Shown: positions 58,601-64,000 of the stretch, one piece after another
How positions within the stretch are numbered: position 1 is the stretch's first letter
Layout: each line of letters opens with the position of its first letter
NCBI GenBank assembly: GCA_018806915.1
Contig: JAGKQI010000087.1
Location: 744,001-808,000 of the forward strand
Source of the DNA: Phytophthora colocasiae
Taxonomy: Eukaryota > Oomycota > Peronosporomycetes > Peronosporales > Peronosporaceae
Direction of reading: 5' to 3'
Length of the DNA: 64,000 bases
Translations under genes and position numbers: made by a program
Notes under the pieces: model-generated
The model's input: only the letters and a program-made list of their open reading frames with translations
Told to the model about the DNA's origin: nothing
The model's database searches: none

Positions 58601-61600
58601 CTACGGCTGCGTCGCGCTCTGTTCAGCTTCACCTACAGCGTCATCCGAAAGCTTCGTGACTGTCGTCGTGGACACAGTTGTCGATGTCGTCTCCAGAGTT
58701 GTTTCTGTGCTCGTCGTCTCACTCAATAACGTTGCTGACGTCGTAATGGAAGAATCGGCATTACTGTGCTCCGACAATTCGTGAATCGACATTCGGGTAC
58801 CTTCCTCGTTCTTGGTATCATCAGTTTCGTCAATAGGTGAGGCAGACTCGACCTCAGCTGACCCTAAGGCGCCAAACATGCCAGTGGAGGTTTCTTTTGA
58901 GACTGAAGCCGGTTCAGCAGACGTAGAATCAACTGCGCTGCTCGACAGTTGCAGGCCACCGAACATGTCGACCGCGCCCGAGGTGTCTACTGCTGCTGAT
59001 TCTGTGATACCGCTGCCACTCAATTGTAACCCACCGAACATATCGACAGGAGCCGCAGTTGAACTGGGAACTAACTCCGCCTGTGTGTCAGCTCCTATGT
59101 TAACCGCACTTGAGCTCAACTGCAAGCCACCAAACATACCCTCGTTGTCAACAGGAATAGCACTGCTCGAGTCCACTTCTTCATTTGTCGACTCAGCATC
59201 ACCGGAAGGAGTTTGTTCGTGGTGCTGGTCATCTTCTGCTGCCTTTTCAGGCGAGGAAACCGAAGATGTGCTGGCAAGGAAGCTGCCGCTCATTTGCAAG
59301 CCGCCAAAGATTGATCCAGAGGCAGAGGGAGCAATCACATCTTCATTGGAGGAGATCTCCGGCTTACCAAAGAAAGAGTCCTTCAAGGAAGAGGACGTGG
59401 GCGAAAAATCTTCCAGTTTAGTTGATGCCTCCATTTCTTCAGATGCAAGAATTTCATTCTTGGCTTCTTCCGCTGGTTCCGTAGCAGCACCAGCCGGGCC
59501 CTCATCAGTTGCGGGGCCGTTGCTCATCTGTAGCCCACCGAAAAGGGATCCCGTCGTCGTTGGTTCAGCAACCACCTCCTTTGGCGAATCGTGTTCCGAC
59601 TCCTGTGAGTGGTGTGAACTGGTAGCTTTGGCAGAAATGGAGTCTTCAGCCTTGATGTCGAGACCTCCAAACATACTAGAAGCCGTTACACCAGCACTTT
59701 GACTGGTAGAGCCAAGCTGAGCTTGGATGCTCTTCTGCTCTTCTCGCAATGACTTAAGTTCCTCGTCGTAATTTGCAGCTGTATCATAGTCTTCGTTGTC
59801 GGTAGCCAACTCAATTTGTTTTTCGAGCATCACGACGCGCAGCTGAATCGTCTCCAACGATTGTGTCAACTCTTCCTGACTGCGAACCGCACTTACAGGA
59901 CTAACCATTTCCTCGTGGGCGTATTCCACCTCAGCCTCTTCTTCCTCAGCAGAATGCTCGTTACTGTTAGCCTCGTCAGCATAGTCCCTTGAAAAATCGT
60001 TGTCACGAACATCACCCGCCTGCGAAACTGAAGCTTCAATGACTTGCTGGCGTTCCTTCAATGCTTCAATCTTCTCGTCCAGTCTCGCTGCCAAGTCGTA
60101 ATCTTCATTTTCTGTGGCCTTTTCAATCTGCAACTCAAGGTCAAGGAGTTGCATGGTGATGTCCTCTAGCATGGAGCTGCTATCTTCAATAGAAGAAGAG
60201 ACATCAACATCCGATCCTTCAGCATCAGCTGCCTTCCCCGTCAAGCTGGACCGAGAGACCGAGATATGCTCACTTCCCTCATCGTCTTCGCCATCAATAG
60301 ATTCATCGTCGTCGTCATCATCCTCTACTTCTTCATCCTTTGAAGGATCAGACACATCATACTTCCGTTCCAGGGTCTCAACCTGGAGTATGCATGCATC
60401 ATAATCGGCCTGCACCAGTAGCATAGCCGACGATCGGAAGTCGATACCTTCATTAGCAGCATCGCCCTCGCTCTTGCATTTCTCGATTTTCCGCAGGGCT
60501 GTTCGCAGGTGTTTTGCTTCCTTCCATATCTCTTGCAAAGTTGCCAGTTCTAGGTGCTTTTCCATCTCCTTCAGCTCCTTCTTCTTTTCTTCAAACTCCA
60601 CCTCACGCTTATCAATACGCTCCTTCAGGTCTTGGAGCTCCATTTCCACAACTTCTACCATTTCCTCGGCGGTAGAACGATCCTTTTCCAGCGCCTTGAT
60701 GTCTTTAGAAATCCGGGCAGCCTCCTTAAAGTTCCTCTGAGCAGCTGCGGCCTTCTTTTCCTGTTCCAGCCGTGGAATCATTGCTTCTGCTGATGCTATA
60801 GCGTTCCGGTGAATAGACATCGACTTCTCGAGTTCCTCATGTTGGTTGCTTAACATGGTAAAGCTCTGTTCAGCAACTGCAGTCGCGTCATGCAATGAGC
60901 TGAGTTCTGCCGTTTGCTGCTTCTTGCGAATCAAAGACTGCTCACGACGAGTTTCCTGCACTTCCAGCACATGCGCCAGTAATGATGCCGCACGCATCTC
61001 CTTCTTGACAGCACCAATACGCTTGCCAATGACTGAAATATCATCCGCGTACCGCTTCAACTTTTCCTGGAACTCTAGGCGTTGCTGCTCAAGGTGTTCA
61101 CCATCCGACTCAACCTCTTCCTTCGTCTTCTTAATACCCTCCTCGCGATCAGCAATGCGCTTCAGTTGGCGAGAATAACGTCCACGAACGGTGTCAATAT
61201 CACGCTGCGCTTTATCAATCGACGACTGAATTTTTTGGACCCGCTCCAGCTTTTCTTTCAATTTACGCTCCAGCTCACGCACTTCCTCTTCCACAGCCTG
61301 TTTTTCCTCAATAAGTTGCGCCTGAACAGCGAATTCGGAGCTGCACTGGTCTTCAATAGTAGATTCAATTTCGGACTTCTCCGCAACAACGTTCTCCAAG
61401 CTCACCGAAACGTGATGCATTTCGGTATCAATACGCTCCGCTTCAAATTGCAGCTGTTCCGTTTGATTCGACTCGTATAGCTTGTACTCGTTGCGCACGC
61501 ACGTACGCTCGGATTCTTGGTCTTCTCTGAACTTCTCAAGCTCACGAAGCGTACCGCGAGTACTCTTCAGTTGGTTTGCAAACGCCTTTTCCTTAGCCTT

Positions 61601-63097
61601 CACAAATGCCACAAGTTCGCTTTCCACCTTGCGAACGTCGCTTTCAGTTAATGTGATGCAATGCCGCACGCTGTTAATAGTGGCATTCAGTGCATCTGCC
61701 TTCTCGAAATCCTCGACTTCACAAGCGCGATGCTGCTGCGCTTCGACATCACGCAAATCCATCTCATATTGCGTCAACTGGTTCGCGAGTTGAGCCTTAC
61801 GTTCCAGAAGGCGGTTCTCATCCTCATTCTGCTTCACCGTAAGCTGGCGAAAGCTAACAGAACTTTCATGGAAGTCACGCAAAGTGTTAAATAACCGCTC
61901 CTCCGGTGTTGGAGGGGCTGCTGGCACGGGGGCTGCTGCTTTCTTAGTCACTTCAGGAGTAGGAGGTTCTTCAACTGGAGTGTCATTCACATCATCGTCA
62001 GCAACACTGCTGGGAGTCTTGTGAATACTCAAACCTGACAGCACACCGTTCCCACCAGATTCTGCCTCAGTAGATCCCAAAGGCTTGGCTGGAGAAGGTG
62101 AGGGTGAAGCCGATTTGTGAACAGTAAGTCCAGCCAGCACGCCGCCACCGCTGGAAGGAGTACTCCCCTTATGAACCGTCAATCCTTGCAAAACCGAGCC
62201 TGATTTCACTGGAGGCAGCAAGTGGGCTAAATCCGTTGGGTTTGTCGCGCTGCGCGAGCTCCGAGAGCTGTCGGAACGATCCGACATGAGGCGTCCCTCC
62301 CGCTGCTGTTGAATGACTTCGTCTTCCTTCAAGTCTCCTCGCTGTAGCGCCGCTGCCGATTCATCCGAAAGTTGTCGACCGAAACCAGGACGGAAGGTTT
62401 TCTTCTTTTTCTTCTTCACCGCCTTAGAACTCGATCGCGACGCCGTCGTTCCCGTGCTGCTTGTCACGCTCGTCCTAGAGTATTGTGAGGGATTCAGCGC
62501 GTCTGAATTCGACGAAGCTGCTACGTCAAGGTAATTAAAGGATCCGGAGCTTCTGGTGGACTTCCGTTGCTCCCCACCATACGTCGGGATCGTCGGCCCA
62601 CCCACAGCTTCGTCATGTACAGGCGCTGGAGCGGCGGGTGCAACATCCAGACCACTAAACAAGCTTCCACCAGTTTGTGCAGGGGCTGCAGCAGGCTGCG
62701 GAGCTCCGTAGCCTCCATACTGAGGCTGAGTCTGAGTCTGAGGCTTCGATTGTGGCTGATACCTTCCCGCTCCATTGTTGGCAGCTGGAGGAGCTCTCAC
62801 TGACATCCCACCAAACATATCACCAGGAGGAGGAGCTCCCATTGAGCTACCGGTATTATCCTGAGCACTGGAGCCGTAGACTGGTGGGGGATACCCTCCA
62901 GCTCCACCAGAAGCTCCTACAGGGTTGGAGGTAGAGGGTCCGGCGGCATTTTGTCCCCCGTAAGGCTTGGACACTGGGGGCGGCAGGTTAAAGAAGCCTC
63001 CACCTGCAGGAGGCTCGTCATTCTGCCCTCCCTGGCGTTGATGGCCAGGGGGTCCGCCCTTGCCGTCTTCCTTGTTCTTGAAGAACCGTCCAAACAT
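58601..63097 (-). CDS. Large coiled-coil protein with UVR-like motifs and FGGL repeats
   Basis: 1498 aa, one exon. The N-terminus (1-390) is Pro/Gly/Ser-rich with motifs SLFSGLDV, MFGGMSV and three copies of GLTVHK/GLSIHK. Residues about 400-970 are long coiled coils. UVR-like helix hairpins (A-x4-D-[FY]-x2-A) occur near 456, 786, 989 (ATENEDYDLAARLDEKI) and 1089 (ATDNEDYDTAANYDEEL). The acidic C-terminal part repeats x-[MLI]-F-G-G-L-[QD] at least six times. No enzyme domain is visible. I infer a cytoplasmic scaffold, possibly in trafficking or cytoskeleton, with FGGL repeats as docking motifs. It is not a known family to me. Confidence 0.8.
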   Translation of the reverse strand: MFGRFFKNKEDGKGGPPGHQRQGGQNDEPPAGGGFFNLPPPVSKPYGGQNAAGPSTSNPVGASGGAGGYPPPVYGSSAQDNTGSSMGAPPPGDMFGGMSVRAPPAANNGAGRYQPQSKPQTQTQPQYGGYGAPQPAAAPAQTGGSLFSGLDVAPAAPAPVHDEAVGGPTIPTYGGEQRKSTRSSGSFNYLDVAASSNSDALNPSQYSRTSVTSSTGTTASRSSSKAVKKKKKKTFRPGFGRQLSDESAAALQRGDLKEDEVIQQQREGRLMSDRSDSSRSSRSATNPTDLAHLLPPVKSGSVLQGLTVHKGSTPSSGGGVLAGLTVHKSASPSPSPAKPLGSTEAESGGNGVLSGLSIHKTPSSVADDDVNDTPVEEPPTPEVTKKAAAPVPAAPPTPEERLFNTLRDFHESSVSFRQLTVKQNEDENRLLERKAQLANQLTQYEMDLRDVEAQQHRACEVEDFEKADALNATINSVRHCITLTESDVRKVESELVAFVKAKEKAFANQLKSTRGTLRELEKFREDQESERTCVRNEYKLYESNQTEQLQFEAERIDTEMHHVSVSLENVVAEKSEIESTIEDQCSSEFAVQAQLIEEKQAVEEEVRELERKLKEKLERVQKIQSSIDKAQRDIDTVRGRYSRQLKRIADREEGIKKTKEEVESDGEHLEQQRLEFQEKLKRYADDISVIGKRIGAVKKEMRAASLLAHVLEVQETRREQSLIRKKQQTAELSSLHDATAVAEQSFTMLSNQHEELEKSMSIHRNAIASAEAMIPRLEQEKKAAAAQRNFKEAARISKDIKALEKDRSTAEEMVEVVEMELQDLKERIDKREVEFEEKKKELKEMEKHLELATLQEIWKEAKHLRTALRKIEKCKSEGDAANEGIDFRSSAMLLVQADYDACILQVETLERKYDVSDPSKDEEVEDDDDDDESIDGEDDEGSEHISVSRSSLTGKAADAEGSDVDVSSSIEDSSSMLEDITMQLLDLELQIEKATENEDYDLAARLDEKIEALKERQQVIEASVSQAGDVRDNDFSRDYADEANSNEHSAEEEEAEVEYAHEEMVSPVSAVRSQEELTQSLETIQLRVVMLEKQIELATDNEDYDTAANYDEELKSLREEQKSIQAQLGSTSQSAGVTASSMFGGLDIKAEDSISAKATSSHHSQESEHDSPKEVVAEPTTTGSLFGGLQMSNGPATDEGPAGAATEPAEEAKNEILASEEMEASTKLEDFSPTSSSLKDSFFGKPEISSNEDVIAPSASGSIFGGLQMSGSFLASTSSVSSPEKAAEDDQHHEQTPSGDAESTNEEVDSSSAIPVDNEGMFGGLQLSSSAVNIGADTQAELVPSSTAAPVDMFGGLQLSGSGITESAAVDTSGAVDMFGGLQLSSSAVDSTSAEPASVSKETSTGMFGALGSAEVESASPIDETDDTKNEEGTRMSIHELSEHSNADSSITTSATLLSETTSTETTLETTSTTVSTTTVTKLSDDAVGEAEQSATQP

Positions 63098-63576
63098 GCT
63101 GGGAGATCACGTTAGACTTGGTTTTACTATGGACGAAGAGTGATGGTCACTTTACCGATGGGTCGCTCTTGGAGTCAATTCGCGCGCTTTAATGACAGCT
63201 CCGATGCGACAGGGAGGGGAAAGCGATGGAGAAGTGCCGATCACAAGCACAGAGAGAGGAAACGCCACCAGCGCAGAGAGATGCAGCTCCACGTGGCTTC
63301 CACTAGTCCTGAGCTCAATGCGGATTGGGCTCAAGGAGTGATTTGACTCGCTCAGGATATTTATTATGAGCATGATAATATAAAGTTTGACTCCTGCGTT
63401 GACTTGATACTATAGTGATGTGATAGCAAAATAGTACAAGAAAATAGTAGTAGTAATACTTTCGTCGTCAAGGTAGTTATTTCATGCAGAAGTATAGTAT
63501 GTATTTTAAATGCATTAGTACATTTTCAGGAGTGCATTGTTGTTGCAGCTCAGTTCAACAAATGCCGAGCCGAGAT
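63098..63576. other. Intergenic between coiled-coil gene and ABC transporter
   Basis: 5' region of the coiled-coil gene on one side and the 3' end of the transporter on the other. AT-rich around 63360-63480. No gene. Confidence 0.5.
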
Positions 63577-64000
63577 CTACCGCTTCTGGTGGTTGATGTA
63601 GCGCAGTGCGATCAGTCCGAGGACGCGGAAGAGGATGATGCACCCGATCACCACGAAGAAGTAGCGCGTGATATCGTCATGCTCGAAGCCAAAGTACTGC
63701 TCTGTGTACTCCTTGATCGTAATGTGGCCGACAGTAGCAGGCGAGTCGGCCATCGGTTGGCATCCGAGTTGAGACCCGACGTTCTCATACTCCTGAGTCG
63801 TTTCATTCCAGGTCGGTAGTTCGTCACAGTCTGAGAACACGAGAGCTTCCATGATCGATAGAGGGAATCGTAATGGCGAGATCTTGTAGAGCCACGTGTA
63901 GCCTGAAGGGATCGAGTAGGCCGGAGGACTGAAACCCATGAACATCATGAACACCAAATTGAACAGTAGTCCGATAATTGCAGCCACCTCTTCACTTGGC
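63577..64000 (-). CDS. ABCG/PDR-type transporter, C-terminal part (runs off window)
   Basis: The frame is open to the window edge, so only the last about 140 residues are seen. AAIIGLLFNLVFMMFMGFSPP is a membrane helix followed by the motif region PSGYTWLYKISPLRF. A loop with cysteines (CDELPTW ... LGCQP) and a last helix (YFFVVIGCIILFRVLGLIALRYINHQKR) follow, the typical end of a full-size pleiotropic-drug-resistance ABC transporter. Likely a plasma-membrane exporter. The ATP-binding domains lie outside the window. Confidence 0.88.
   Translation of the reverse strand, partial: PSEEVAAIIGLLFNLVFMMFMGFSPPAYSIPSGYTWLYKISPLRFPLSIMEALVFSDCDELPTWNETTQEYENVGSQLGCQPMADSPATVGHITIKEYTEQYFGFEHDDITRYFFVVIGCIILFRVLGLIALRYINHQKR

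Overview
The window comes from a plant-pathogenic oomycete, most likely a Phytophthora or close relative. The evidence is a tandem LWY-repeat RxLR effector, a cluster of AA17-type pectin-cleaving LPMO genes, oomycete Inr/FPR-like promoter elements (CTCATTCC followed by CAATTTTCC), small introns with GTAAGT/GTACG donors, and Copia, Gypsy, MULE and piggyBac elements of kinds found in these genomes. I cannot name the species.

The layout has two halves. From 1 to about 45.6 kb the region is gene-sparse and plastic: secreted-protein genes separated and broken by transposons. From about 46 to 64 kb it is compact and housekeeping-like: a HAT-like/RGG/Q-rich RNA-processing-type protein, a PDAT/LCAT acyltransferase, mitochondrial HSP60, an amino-acid permease, a large coiled-coil protein with UVR-like motifs, and an ABCG transporter that runs off the edge. 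One intact RxLR effector (54.1-56.1 kb) sits inside that block, and a decayed inverted copy lies at 44.5-45.6 kb.

Plastic half, left to right: an LPMO pseudogene (0.19-0.78 kb, minus); a Copia element broken by two frameshifts (1.91-7.12 kb, minus); a Copia element with an intact 1617-aa polyprotein (7.45-12.92 kb, minus); two secreted repeat proteins with RxLR-like motifs and SECGSLEMAE repeats (14.1-15.6 kb intact; 17.25-17.96 kb frameshifted); a broken GIY-YIG-like fragment (18.1-18.9 kb); LPMO 1 (20.9-22.2 kb); a piggyBac deletion derivative with perfect TIRs and TTAA ends (22.78-25.77 kb); LPMO 2, broken by a 1-nt deletion and by a very young Gypsy chromovirus (26.67-33.65 kb); a MULE whose spliced 1403-aa product fuses a transposase, a SWIM finger and a ULP1-type protease, with a 9-bp target duplication (34.10-39.86 kb); LPMO 3 (40.9-42.1 kb); and LPMO 4 (43.0-44.3 kb).

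The best candidate for an undescribed system is the secreted-protein cluster. Four LPMO loci and two proteins without any catalytic domain carry a related C-terminal tail of about 20 residues (pattern F/I/Y-[ND]-F-x-[ST]-[FIL]-Q ... G-[TK]-V). Most share acidic single-cysteine repeats, and all have a GTAGCGT(A/G) element 35-48 nt after the stop codon. The cluster therefore behaves like a set of interchangeable heads joined to a common tail and 3' UTR cassette. LPMO 2 and LPMO 3 have almost identical catalytic domains but different linkers, which fits tail exchange between paralogs.
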